From Rs1 sp029027825 (GTDB lineage Bacteria > Pseudomonadota > Gammaproteobacteria > Pseudomonadales > Balneatricaceae): a stretch of 64,000 nt of DNA. The position numbers and the translations under genes are program-made. The stretch is taken from the NCBI GenBank assembly GCA_029027825.1, contig CP093399.1:2170001-2234000 (forward strand), written 5' to 3'. Numbering within the stretch: position 1 is the stretch's first letter; each line of letters opens with the position of its first letter. Of the stretch, positions 18,935-27,253 are shown piece by piece. Under the pieces are notes generated by a model that was given only the letters and a program-made list of their open reading frames with translations, made no database searches and was not told the origin of the DNA.

Positions 18935-19750
18935 ATGAAAATAATCTCATTTAACGTAAACGGTATACGTGCTCGTCCCCATCAATTAGCCGAGCTGATT
19001 AAAATTCTCCGCCCCGATGTTATCGGCATTCTAGCAATATAAGTTCACGATGATGAATTTCCAGTCTCGATGATTGAAGAGCTTGGTTACCATGTCGATT
19101 TTCACGGTCAAAACGGTCATTACGGAGTGTGCTTAATTTCCAAAAAGCCCGCATTACATATCCAAAAAGGCTTTGTGACAGACGTAGAAGACGCGCAGCG
19201 TCGGATGATCATTGGTCAATATGAAAGTGATCGAGGCACTAAGGTTACCGTGCTTAACGGCTATTTCCCACAGGGCGAGAATATTGCACACGAAACAAAA
19301 TTCCCCGCTAAAAAGAAATTTTATGAAGATTTACAAATTCATCTGACAGAGCACTGCAACACTGACGAAAATGTCATTGTCCTTGGTGACCTCAACGTCT
19401 CCCCCCAAGATATGGATATAGGAATAGGTGAGCCGAACCGCAAGCGCTGGCTAAAAACCGGCAAGGCTAGTTTCCAGCCTATTGAACGAGAGTGGCTAGC
19501 CACTTTGTTAAGCTGGGGTTTACAGGACACTTATCGATTGCATCACCCAGAGCAAGATAAGCGCTATAGCTGGTTTGATTATCGCAGCAGAGGCTTTGCC
19601 GACGAGCCAAAGCGCGGCTTAAGAATAGATGCCGTATTAGCCACTAAAAGCTTATATGAAAAATGTACTGCAGCTGAGATAGACTACGATATTAGAGCGA
19701 TGGAAAAACCTTCTGATCACGCTCCTATTTGGGCTGAATTTGATATTTAG
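18935..19750 (+). pseudogene. xthA: xth (exonuclease III) with premature stop and lost Glu34
   Basis: The frame encodes the whole of exonuclease III (271 codons plus stop; E. coli 268 aa), the major AP endonuclease of base-excision repair, but TAA at 19040-19042 ends it at codon 36. The sequence before (KIISFNVNGIRARPHQL) and after (VHDDEFP, GQNGHYGVCLISKK, LGDLNVSPQDMDIG, PSDHAPIWAEF) is well conserved. At codons 33-36 the family has Gln-Glu-Thr-Lys; here it reads Leu-Ala-Ile-stop, each codon one base from the expected one. E34, a metal ligand, is thus replaced by Ala even if the stop were read through. Downstream reinitiation would give an inactive fragment. The gene is transcribed divergently from gorA. 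Confidence 0.9.
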
Positions 19751-19891
19751 CCAAATTAGGTTGGCAATTTAAGTGAATATATAGGCCATGATCCTCTGTT
19801 AAAGCTACTACAGATTGACAGTCGATCATCATCTATGAACTTTAACCTCCCGCTAATTAACACCTCAACCAACCGCTAAAAAACCTTCCTA

Positions 19892-20848
19892 CTACCAAAG
19901 ATATTCCGGGTGCGCAGTGAACCAATCGACAATTAAGCCTTTAAATATCTGTAATTTTTTGGGTAGTTGGCGCTGCGCCGCATGGATAATCGTCATTTCA
20001 TGTAAGCATAACTGATAGTTTGGCAACACTCTGACTAGCTGCCCTTGCTCAATTAACTTATCCACCGCATAAAAAGGCAAATTTGCGATCCCCAACCCTT
20101 TTAATGCTAGCACTTTTGCGCTGGCGTATTTACTGGTAGCAAGATTCCCAGTTGCTACAATACGCTGCACTGTAGATGTAGATGTAGATGTAGATGTAGA
20201 TGTAGATGTAGATGTAGATGATTGTTGGTGAAAATCCCATATATTCCAATCTTGCTGATGACTAAATTGAATACAGTTATGTCGGTTTAAATCGTGAATA
20301 CCGTTAATTTTCTCACCGCCCTTTAAATACGCTTTACTAGCGACTAATACATTGCGAACTCTGCCGAGTGATTTAGCGACGACTAACTCAGGCATGACAT
20401 CAAAAGCTCGCAGTGCGATATCATTTTCGCCGCTGGCCAAATCATAAGCTCGATTAGAAAAATTTAACTCTACTGTCACTTTCGGGCACAGGGCGATAAA
20501 TTTTGGCAGTAAATCTTCAATGATTCGATCACCGATGGAAATCGGCGCAGTAAACCTGAGCACACCACTTGCCTCCTGGGTTAAATCATTAATATCTTGC
20601 TGTACAGCACCCGCCAAGTTAAGAATTTTTTCTGCTTGCAAATACAATCTTTCACCCGCTTCACTCATCCGCAACTTTCTGGTGGTGCGATGCAATAATT
20701 TCACCCCCAGCTCCGCTTCTAGCTTAGCGACATGTCGGCTAACTAGGCCTTTAGAGACTTGCAGTAATTCTGCTGCAGCTGAAAAACCTTGGGTTTTGAC
20801 CACCGCATGATAACTTTGCAAATGAGTTAAATTCATAATTAGATCCAT
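19892..20848 (-). CDS. LysR-family transcriptional regulator with a Ser-Thr repeat
   Basis: The 318-residue product has an N-terminal winged helix-turn-helix (about residues 5-65, with TQGFSAAAELLQVSKGLVSRHV) and a C-terminal effector domain. It is divergent from the short-chain dehydrogenase at 21144, the common arrangement for LysR regulators and their target. An in-frame run of eight GATGTA units inserts a Ser-Thr repeat in the effector domain, near residues 210-226, within a segment that is usually a short loop. ATG codons at 20848 and 20836 are both possible starts; the second has the better ribosome site. It is probably a repressor or activator of the SDR gene (inference). Confidence 0.87.
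   Translation of the reverse strand: MDLIMNLTHLQSYHAVVKTQGFSAAAELLQVSKGLVSRHVAKLEAELGVKLLHRTTRKLRMSEAGERLYLQAEKILNLAGAVQQDINDLTQEASGVLRFTAPISIGDRIIEDLLPKFIALCPKVTVELNFSNRAYDLASGENDIALRAFDVMPELVVAKSLGRVRNVLVASKAYLKGGEKINGIHDLNRHNCIQFSHQQDWNIWDFHQQSSTSTSTSTSTSTSTSTVQRIVATGNLATSKYASAKVLALKGLGIANLPFYAVDKLIEQGQLVRVLPNYQLCLHEMTIIHAAQRQLPKKLQIFKGLIVDWFTAHPEYLW
20171..20221. repeat. Hexanucleotide tandem repeat inside the LysR gene
   Basis: About eight and a half copies of TGTAGA occur head to tail. On the minus strand the unit reads ACATCT and encodes Thr-Ser. Because the unit is six bases, gain or loss of copies keeps the frame and changes only the length of the Ser-Thr stretch. Confidence 0.95.
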
Positions 20849-20916
20849 TATTAAAACAATGGGTTTATTTTATACGGTTTTTACAGCTATTAAATCTATT
20901 TATTATACATGTGTTC

Positions 20917-21085
20917 TAAGAGCCTGTTGGGCTTGACCGATCGTAGCGAAAAAAAATCAGATTTGAGGCAGGTTTTCTGCTCTTTTGCGGCGAATAGCCT
21001 GCTATTTAACGAGAGAGAGAACAGGAGATGTGGCCAAATTCTGTTTTGTCGCAGTAGATGAGCGTTAAGCCCGACAGGCTCCTAG
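20917..21085. mobile_element. Inverted-repeat element, family 4
   Basis: A 169-base non-coding element has 22-base terminal inverted repeats, at 20917-20938 and 21064-21085, differing at three positions; the shared core is GAGCCTGT(T/C)GGGCTT. It fills most of the divergent LysR-SDR promoter region. No other copy was found in the window, so family status rests on the matching ends. Confidence 0.75.
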
Positions 21086-21143
21086 CAGTCACTCATTCAT
21101 ACCTGAAGTGTTGATATCAGGTAATACACACGAGGCACAGACA

Positions 21144-21755
21144 ATGAATATAGTAATAATCGGGGCAACCGGCACCATAGGCTCGGCAGTAGCAACAGCT
21201 TTTAAAGGGCAGCATCAAGTTATTGAAGTCAGTCACTCGAGCGGCGCATTGCGCATAGACATTTCTGACCCAGACAGTATTAAGCAAACGATGCAGGAGA
21301 TTCATCAAGTACATGGTGATATTGACGCGCTAATATGCGCCACTGGTAAAGCCACTTTTAAAAACTACCTCGACTTAAACAGTAAAGATTGGCAATTAGG
21401 CCTAAATAATAAATTAATGGGACAAATCAATTTAGTCAGTATAGCCCAACAGTACCTCAGCCAAGGGGCCTCTATTACCTTAACTGCGGGAATACTCTGC
21501 GAGCAACATATCGCCACTGGAGTCAGTGCCAGCACTATCAATGCTGCAGTTAATAGCTTCGTCGGGGCCGTTGCCCCATTACTGCCGAACAATATTCGAA
21601 TTAACAGTGTCAGTCCAACTGTATTGATAGAGTCTATGCACATCTACAAAGATTATTTTCCAGGGTTTATTCCGGTGAGTGCGCAAACCGTCGCTAAAGC
21701 TTATATTCGCTCTGTGTTGGGCATAGATAGCGGTAAAATATACACAGTAACCTAA
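21144..21755 (+). CDS. Short-chain dehydrogenase/reductase (small SDR)
   Basis: From the ATG at 21144 the product has 203 residues. It opens with the Rossmann motif IVIIGATGTIGSAVA, the cofactor loop SHSSG after the second strand suggests NADP, and the segment ASITLTAGILCEQ and later AAVNSFVGAVAP cover the catalytic region. A canonical YxxxK is not evident: the usual Tyr position reads around GVSASTINAAV, as in a subset of small SDRs. GAGG lies eight to nine bases before the start; the longer TTG start at 21108 is less likely. It is divergent from a LysR regulator, with a repeat element between them. Confidence 0.82.
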   Translation: MNIVIIGATGTIGSAVATAFKGQHQVIEVSHSSGALRIDISDPDSIKQTMQEIHQVHGDIDALICATGKATFKNYLDLNSKDWQLGLNNKLMGQINLVSIAQQYLSQGASITLTAGILCEQHIATGVSASTINAAVNSFVGAVAPLLPNNIRINSVSPTVLIESMHIYKDYFPGFIPVSAQTVAKAYIRSVLGIDSGKIYTVT

Positions 21756-21821
21756 ATCCGAAACAGAAAACCCAGCATAGTGACGAGTCCTTGCCAAGTT
21801 TTCTGACGAGGAGGTTGATGC

Positions 21822-22604
21822 TTAGCTAACCGACATTAACTGATCAATTTTTTCACTGAACCCCACTAACCCCTGGGTTTGAAAGGCCCTTAACAGCGCA
21901 CTACCAACCACGGCGATATCTACCACACCAATTAACTCTGACACTTGTTCTGCAGTAGAAATACCGAAACCGAGCGCTAGTGGTACTGTGGTAGAGGCTT
22001 TAATTGCATCCAGATAGTCGTGTAGCTGCTGCTTGGCGCGCTGACTGTCTGCGCCTTGCCCAGTAACTCCTTTGCGGCTTACACAGTACAGCATTCCCCG
22101 GGCCTTTGCGGCGACAAAATCTATTCGAGATTGCTCCATGTCGGGAATCATTAACCAGATAGGATCTACATTTGCAGCGACTAAAGGCGCGACCATATTA
22201 TGTTGATCTATCGGTAAATCGGGAATAATGACCCCTGATATATTGGCTGCCAGGTCAGCTGCTAAGGCATCAAATCCGTACTGCAATAATGGATTTAAAT
22301 AACTCATAAGTAACACTTTCGAGTTTGGAAACTGTGCTGCCAGTTGGCTAATATCGGTAATGCACTGCCCAAGTTTAGGCTGATTTTCCAGTGCTTGATG
22401 GCAGGCATCGGTAATTGTAGGCCCGTCTGCAACCGGATCAGAAAAGGGGAATTGTACTTCGAGAATAGCCACTCCTTTTTGTAAAATAGTATGCATCATC
22501 TGTAAACTACTGGCGATATCAGGATAACCATAGATCACATGAGTCATCAGTAATATCGATTTAGTGTGACGCTGCTGTTGGATAAACGCTGCTAATTGAC
22601 TCAT
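21822..22604 (-). CDS. trpA: Tryptophan synthase alpha subunit
   Basis: The 260-residue TIM-barrel subunit cleaves indole-3-glycerol phosphate to indole and glyceraldehyde-3-phosphate. The catalytic E49 and D60 fall at exactly the E. coli numbers, in LEVQFPFSDPVADGPTI. The phosphate-binding GFGISTAEQV lies in the last quarter. The start is one base after the trpB stop region, so the two are translationally coupled. No trpC, trpD or trpF lies nearby. Confidence 0.95.
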   Translation of the reverse strand: MSQLAAFIQQQRHTKSILLMTHVIYGYPDIASSLQMMHTILQKGVAILEVQFPFSDPVADGPTITDACHQALENQPKLGQCITDISQLAAQFPNSKVLLMSYLNPLLQYGFDALAADLAANISGVIIPDLPIDQHNMVAPLVAANVDPIWLMIPDMEQSRIDFVAAKARGMLYCVSRKGVTGQGADSQRAKQQLHDYLDAIKASTTVPLALGFGISTAEQVSELIGVVDIAVVGSALLRAFQTQGLVGFSEKIDQLMSVS

Positions 22605-22605
22605 A

Positions 22606-23829
22606 CTATTGTCCCTCCTCTAAATAACTGCGCAAGAAATCATTAAACGGTTGGTCTTCTAGCGCCTTGGCAATGGTGAAGATATCTTTATCTCCACGCC
22701 CCGATATATTAATAACAATGTTTTGACTGGGATCTAACTCAGCGGCTTCTCGTAAGCCACCTGCAATGGCATGCGAGGACTCCAAGGCTGCAATGATCCC
22801 CTCGGCTTTCATTAAGGTTTTAAATGCAGCGAGCACCTCAGAATCACGGGCACTGGTCATACGCACTAGGCCTCGATCGGACAAATCAGCTAAAATCGGC
22901 GACACTCCCACATAGTCTAAACCGGCTGAAATAGAGTGCGTGGGCGCTAACTGCCCTTGATCATCTTGTATAAACATGCTGGCAAAGCCTTGCGATATAC
23001 CAAATTTAGCTTGATCGGTATGAAAGCGCTTCGCGTGCTCTCCCACCCCATCTCCCCTGCCACCAGCCTCGATGCCGACTAACTCAGTGTCAGTCCCGAC
23101 AAAAGGTAAAAATATTCCACAGGCGTTACTACCGCCACCGACGCAGGCGTAAATTTTATCTGGCATTGCGCCAATTTGCGCCATTGCCTGCTCTTTTACT
23201 TCCTCGCCGATAACAGATTGAAAACCCGCTACCATTTCCGGAAAAGGCTCGCAGCCACAACTGGTCCCTATCAGGTAATGGGTGTCTTCATAGCTAGCGG
23301 TCCAGTCTCGTAAGGCCTCGTCTAATGCATCTTTTAAGGTTTGTGATCCACTGGTGACTGGGACAACTGTTGCACCTAACTGCTTCATCCAAAACACATT
23401 CGGATATTGACGCGCGATATCATGCGCACCCATATAGATAGTACATTCAAACCCTAGACGCGCACTGATCAACGCTGTCGCGACGCCATGCTGACCCGCC
23501 CCAGTTTCTGCAATCACGCGCTTTTTTCCCATCCGCTTGGCTAGCAGACCTTGACCAATCACATTATTCATTTTATGCGCGCCGCTGTGATTTAAATCTT
23601 CGCGCTTGAGGTAAATTTGCGCACCACCGATTTGTGCCGATAAGTTGGCACAGTGGGTCAACGGTGTCGGCCGACCAGAATACTGCTGCATCTCTCGCTT
23701 TACTTGAGTAATAAAATTAGGATCAGCCATCGCCTGACGATAGTGTTTCAACAATTGCTGTTGAGAAGAGTAAAGAATTTCGGGAATAAAGCTCCCCCCG
23801 TATTGACCAAAATACCCTGCATCACTCAT
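22606..23829 (-). CDS. trpB: Tryptophan synthase beta subunit
   Basis: The 407-residue PLP enzyme condenses indole with serine. The PLP lysine is K86 in HSGAHKMNN and the catalytic glutamate is E108 in AETGAGQHG. The phosphate-binding GGGSNA is present near residue 235. It is followed by trpA with one base between. Upstream it is divergent from a TetR-type gene, with a palindrome between that could be a shared operator. Regulation of trpBA by a TetR protein would be unusual, since the known systems use TrpR, attenuation or the LysR protein TrpI. Confidence 0.96.
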   Translation of the reverse strand: MSDAGYFGQYGGSFIPEILYSSQQQLLKHYRQAMADPNFITQVKREMQQYSGRPTPLTHCANLSAQIGGAQIYLKREDLNHSGAHKMNNVIGQGLLAKRMGKKRVIAETGAGQHGVATALISARLGFECTIYMGAHDIARQYPNVFWMKQLGATVVPVTSGSQTLKDALDEALRDWTASYEDTHYLIGTSCGCEPFPEMVAGFQSVIGEEVKEQAMAQIGAMPDKIYACVGGGSNACGIFLPFVGTDTELVGIEAGGRGDGVGEHAKRFHTDQAKFGISQGFASMFIQDDQGQLAPTHSISAGLDYVGVSPILADLSDRGLVRMTSARDSEVLAAFKTLMKAEGIIAALESSHAIAGGLREAAELDPSQNIVINISGRGDKDIFTIAKALEDQPFNDFLRSYLEEGQ

Positions 23830-23850
23830 GATAACCTCATCTTTATTATT

Positions 23851-23880
23851 TATTAACTAAACGGTATAGTAAAGTTAATA
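23851..23880. promoter_or_regulatory. Palindromic operator between trpB and the TetR gene
   Basis: TATTAACT at 23851-23858 is repeated inverted as AGTTAATA at 23873-23880. Between them ACTAAACGGTATAGT is itself a near-perfect 15-base palindrome (ACTA-n-AC-n-GT-n-TAGT). Size and position in an 80-base divergent gap fit a TetR-family operator controlling both genes. This is seen in the sequence; binding is inferred. Confidence 0.6.
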
Positions 23881-23910
23881 GATTTTTATTCATTCGTCAA
23901 GGGGTAATAC

Positions 23911-24453
23911 ATGGCCAGAGGTCGTCCTTCAAAAAAACAGCACATACTAGATATTGCCGAGCAGCTCTTTTCTAAATTTGGCTATCAGAGCACCTCTATC
24001 GATTTAGTCGTCAGAGAGTCCGGTGTATCAAAGCCAACGGTTTATAATAATTTCCCCAGTAAACAAGCGCTACTGCAAACCTTAATTCACCGCCAGATAG
24101 AACTTTCAGCGGCTCATCAGTCAAAAATAAAATCCGATGAAGCCGACAGCTACGATAAAATTTATACCATCTTTTACCATTTAGTGAACAGCCCTTTTGC
24201 ACTGGCGCTACTGCGTATTTTTTATGGCGAAGTACAAAAACTAGATACGGATAACTTGGCTTTATGTCAACTTTTTGCACAACAATTCGAACAGAGCTGT
24301 GAAGAGATTCTAACTGACATTATTGACCATCAACCTACTAGGCTAGTGATTGTGGCTATCTATAAAAATGGTATTTTGAATAAAGCACTCAGTGGATTAA
24401 CTCAACTGAGTGCCGAAGAACTGCAACAACAAATCAAAGTGCTAAGAGTCTGA
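23911..24453 (+). CDS. TetR-family transcriptional regulator
   Basis: The 180-residue product begins ARGRPSKKQHILDIAEQLFSKFG and has the standard TetR helix-turn-helix (about residues 25-50, with VRESGVSKPTVYNNFPSKQ). The C-terminal ligand domain is variable and gives no clue to the inducer. AAGGGG before the ATG serves as ribosome site. It is divergent from trpBA with a palindrome between, suggesting it controls trpBA and itself. Confidence 0.92.
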   Translation: MARGRPSKKQHILDIAEQLFSKFGYQSTSIDLVVRESGVSKPTVYNNFPSKQALLQTLIHRQIELSAAHQSKIKSDEADSYDKIYTIFYHLVNSPFALALLRIFYGEVQKLDTDNLALCQLFAQQFEQSCEEILTDIIDHQPTRLVIVAIYKNGILNKALSGLTQLSAEELQQQIKVLRV

Positions 24454-24956
24454 CTGTGAGCAACCTTTGGAGGAGCCACTGAACAAGTTACAGCGATATT
24501 CGTGATTAAAGTAAACGTTACGGACAGTTTGCCTAACACCAAGCTGTTAACCAAGATTGCATGCTGCGTAGGAGCTTATTCAGAGATTTTCTAAGCAAAA
24601 TTCTTACATACTTAACCAGCTAGATTATATTTTTAGCAGTTATTTGCATATTTTAAATCACTTGTTTGATATTCACTTGAAGTTAATGAATAATACCCCC
24701 TCGAAGTAATGGTACTTGTTAGTTAGTACTATTTTGTGGCTTCTGCCTGATACAGTGACACTCTATAAAGTTGAAACAAATAATCATCCGCTCTAGTAAA
24801 ATAGCTAGCGTAGATGAGTATTTAACACACTGTGGTATGCACAATACCCAAGCTGTTTTTAATTTTTTATGGTCAGCACAATAATACGGTAGGGGCTGTG
24901 CGTAATTTTAGCGACCAATTTGGTCATTAATCATCTTGCTGTGCATAGGAATACCA
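24454..24956. other. Gene-free stretch with a possible short inverted element
   Basis: No gene is supported in about 500 bases. CACTGAACAAGTTA near 24477 and, inverted, GAGCTTATTCAGAG near 24571-24584 resemble the ends of the CTGAA(C/T)AAGTC family and may bound an element of about 110 bases. The match of its two ends is imperfect. The rest, including AT-rich text before the SH3 gene, shows no clear promoter. Confidence 0.4.
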
Positions 24957-25568
24957 GTGAAATATTATATCTCTCTATTAATCACATTATTCACTCTTTT
25001 AGCGGTTAATACCGAGGCGGCAACACGTTATGTGAGCGATCAATTGTTCACTTATATGCACTCGGGGCCCAGTTCTCAATTTAGAATCATAGGCAGCGTC
25101 AACGCCGGTACTAAAATAAAATTAATTCAGCACAACGCTGCGAGCGGCTACAGTAAAGTCGTTGATCCAAAAGGACGTAGCGGCTGGATTGAAACTAAAT
25201 TCATCACCAAAAACACACCGGCATTGCTACGTTTACCACAAGTTGAAAAGGCCTTAAAAGTGGCTAATAATAAACTTAGTTCAATCGGTGATGAAAACGA
25301 AGCTACGCTAAATAATAAGCAGCAGAATTTGAGCAAACAAGTTTCAATCAACAATCAACTGATTGCTCAACGTCAAGAATTACAAAATACTATTACATCT
25401 TTGCAGCTTGATAACAGCAAATTACAAACACGGATTACCAATCAAAGTGAAGAAGTTGAAATGCAGTGGTTAATGCGCGGAGCAGGAATTATTATTTTAG
25501 GCTTATTTATCGGTTTAGTGGTACCGCACCTACCGCGCCGTAAAAAGAAGAATGACCAGTGGGCTTAG
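24957..25568 (+). CDS. TIGR04211-type SH3 domain membrane protein (YgiM-like)
   Basis: From GTG at 24957 (AGGA just upstream) the product has 203 residues. A signal peptide covers about residues 1-21, followed by a bacterial SH3 domain with YVSDQLFTYMHSGPSSQFRIIGSV and GWIETKF. A glutamine- and asparagine-rich coiled-coil runs from about 105 to 165, then a membrane helix (GAGIIILGLFIGLVVPHL) and a basic tail. This order is that of the SH3-and-anchor family, which sits in the inner membrane with the SH3 part in the periplasm and is thought to bind cell-wall material. A longer TTG start at 24936 is possible. It is a single gene. Confidence 0.85.
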   Translation: MKYYISLLITLFTLLAVNTEAATRYVSDQLFTYMHSGPSSQFRIIGSVNAGTKIKLIQHNAASGYSKVVDPKGRSGWIETKFITKNTPALLRLPQVEKALKVANNKLSSIGDENEATLNNKQQNLSKQVSINNQLIAQRQELQNTITSLQLDNSKLQTRITNQSEEVEMQWLMRGAGIIILGLFIGLVVPHLPRRKKKNDQWA

Positions 25569-25646
25569 CATCTAAACCCTAAGCTTTAAGCTTTCATGCC
25601 GTCAGCATTGTATTTATAAACAATTTAGTCAATCACAGCGACACTG

Positions 25647-25710
25647 AGAGCTCTGCATAACTTACCCAGAGGGTCTGATAACTACGCTCGGTAATACGGC
25701 GTTAAAAATC
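25647..25710 (-). repeat. Partial family-1 element
   Basis: About 64 bases, starting AGAGCTCTGCATAACTTACC and running to GCGTTAAAAAT, match the right end of the family-1 MITE in reverse orientation. The other end is missing. It lies just beyond the stop of the alpha/beta hydrolase gene. Confidence 0.75.
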
Positions 25711-25721
25711 CTACTCAGACT

Positions 25722-26420
25722 TTATCCACGATGCGCTGCACTTTGTAGCGTGTCAATAACTCGACGAATCTCCTGCCAGCATTTTTCAGGATTCGACTGA
25801 GCAATAAAGTGCCCACCGGTCACATTGACCAGCTCAAAATTTACACATAGCAGTTTAAAGGTAGTGATGACATTTTTACTGACCAGCCAATCATTACTGG
25901 CACACAGATAGCTGGTTGGCTGTTTAACTTTATCTACGGGTCTCTTTGCTTGCGCAATAACCTCCAATCTTGTGCGCAACGTTTTATTGGATACATTCCC
26001 TAGTGACTGATAAAACAAATCGACTAATTCGCTGTTTGATGACCGATCAAAAAATAGATAGTTTAAAACGGCGGCAGGGATCAGCTTACAGCGTAAAAAG
26101 GTGATCGGGAATAGACTAGCATACCGGCTAATTAACGAGGGTCTCTCTAAAAATCCTGCGGCAAAGAATACGTGTTTAATTGACTCACCCTGCAATTTAC
26201 ACAACTCATAGGCAATCAGTCCAGAATATGATTCGGCAAAGATGATAACTTCTTGATTGCCGATCATGATCGCTAATTCTGCAGCCTGTGCGGACGGGGT
26301 CTCCGACTGAAATTTCGACAGCGCAATAACTTCATATTGAATAGTTCCAGAGATAAGCTTTAACAGTGGCTCAAATAAAATGCCCGTACCATCCATACCG
26401 GGTAAAAGTATTAGCCTAAT
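25722..26420 (-). CDS. Alpha/beta hydrolase, probably with a non-standard ATT start
   Basis: The protein is an alpha/beta hydrolase with the nucleophile serine in FAESYSGLIAYEL, a late Asp in ASNDWLV and His in TGGHFIAQSNP, giving a full triad. The first beta strand and oxyanion loop, LILLPGMDGTG, lie upstream of the first ATG (26396), so the real N-terminus is earlier. In that frame no ATG, GTG or TTG follows the strong AAAAGGAG ribosome site at about 26428-26435; two ATT codons do (26423 and 26420). The start given is the ATT with the better spacing. ATT is a rare start (known in infC), so a recent loss of the start codon is the alternative. Substrate is unknown; relatives include thioester and ester hydrolases. 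Confidence 0.7.
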   Translation of the reverse strand: MRLILLPGMDGTGILFEPLLKLISGTIQYEVIALSKFQSETPSAQAAELAIMIGNQEVIIFAESYSGLIAYELCKLQGESIKHVFFAAGFLERPSLISRYASLFPITFLRCKLIPAAVLNYLFFDRSSNSELVDLFYQSLGNVSNKTLRTRLEVIAQAKRPVDKVKQPTSYLCASNDWLVSKNVITTFKLLCVNFELVNVTGGHFIAQSNPEKCWQEIRRVIDTLQSAAHRG

Positions 26421-26530
26421 AATAAATCTCCTTTTAGGAAAGCTCTGTAAGTATGCGATTGCTGAATTATCAGGTTATAACAACATCATTTTCCAGCGAC
26501 CTACGCGTGTACTCACTGGCGGTCAGCACA

Positions 26531-27046
26531 TCACTTGAGGTCGTTGATTTTTTTGAATTTTCTTATTTTAATGCGCATATTTTTCATTGGTGACGAGGTA
26601 TTAAACTGAATCATTCTCCCCAATGTATACTGCTGATACCAATTATCAGCATATAGCTGATGATCATCCAAGCGCTCTATTAAACACAAAATATCAGCGG
26701 TCGTCGACTTTAGTTCCATCAGCAAATCATTGTAGGTCCAACTTTGGTACTGTAAATGAAAGCTTTGTGCGAGCTCGCCAAGCTGGTTCCATTTATAGCC
26801 AGTCGCAGGAAAGTCTACCGACTGCCCCGCAGATTTTTGTGCATGCCACTTAAGCACTAATTGCCCCCAGCCAATAAGATAAGAAACCGTGTCGCAGACA
26901 CTTATTTGAGTTCCTTTCACATTGCCTTCAACCGCTATTCTTCGTGCGATATCCTCAGGGATCGTTAGGTAATCTGCAAGAATTTTCTGCAGAGCTAGCC
27001 CGATCGCTTGCTGTAACTGTTCTTTACTTTTAGGCACTGACGACAT
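26531..27046 (-). CDS. ClbS/DfsB family four-helix-bundle protein
   Basis: The 171-residue product closely follows the ClbS/DfsB pattern: VPKSKEQL at the start, IARRIAVEGNVKGTQISVCD, YLIGWGQLVLKWH, and the closing LGRMIQFNTSSPMKN. ClbS is the colibactin self-resistance hydrolase and DfsB a related DinB-fold protein, but most relatives have no colibactin partner, and none is seen here. The function in this organism is therefore unknown. It lies in a series of small minus-strand genes without close coupling. Confidence 0.88.
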   Translation of the reverse strand: MSSVPKSKEQLQQAIGLALQKILADYLTIPEDIARRIAVEGNVKGTQISVCDTVSYLIGWGQLVLKWHAQKSAGQSVDFPATGYKWNQLGELAQSFHLQYQSWTYNDLLMELKSTTADILCLIERLDDHQLYADNWYQQYTLGRMIQFNTSSPMKNMRIKIRKFKKINDLK

Positions 27047-27167
27047 ATCGACTCCATTATTCGTAACAGATCAGCATAATTCTATTTATGGATATTTTAG
27101 TTATAAATTTGCATCTTGAATAGGCTTTTGAGATTAATTAATCATTTGGATTTTTGGTGCTTTATGC

Positions 27168-27199
27168 CTATCTACCTTAGCTTCTATCTACCTTAATTG
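27168..27199. repeat. 16-bp tandem duplication
   Basis: CTATCTACCTTAGCTT and CTATCTACCTTAATTG lie directly head to tail, identical for the first 12 bases. It is in the gap between the ClbS-like and GFA genes. Confidence 0.8.
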
Positions 27200-27253
27200 C
27201 TTCAGCATCAAACCGCTATTCTTCGAGTAGTAAATGTGAAGCCATGCGGGCTT

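Noticed and set aside
10484..19750. TAA as a sense codon (recoded stop)
   Set aside because: Normal genes in the window end with TAA at their expected lengths, for example speA and ndpA, and no suppressor is seen. Single mutations or errors explain the two cases.
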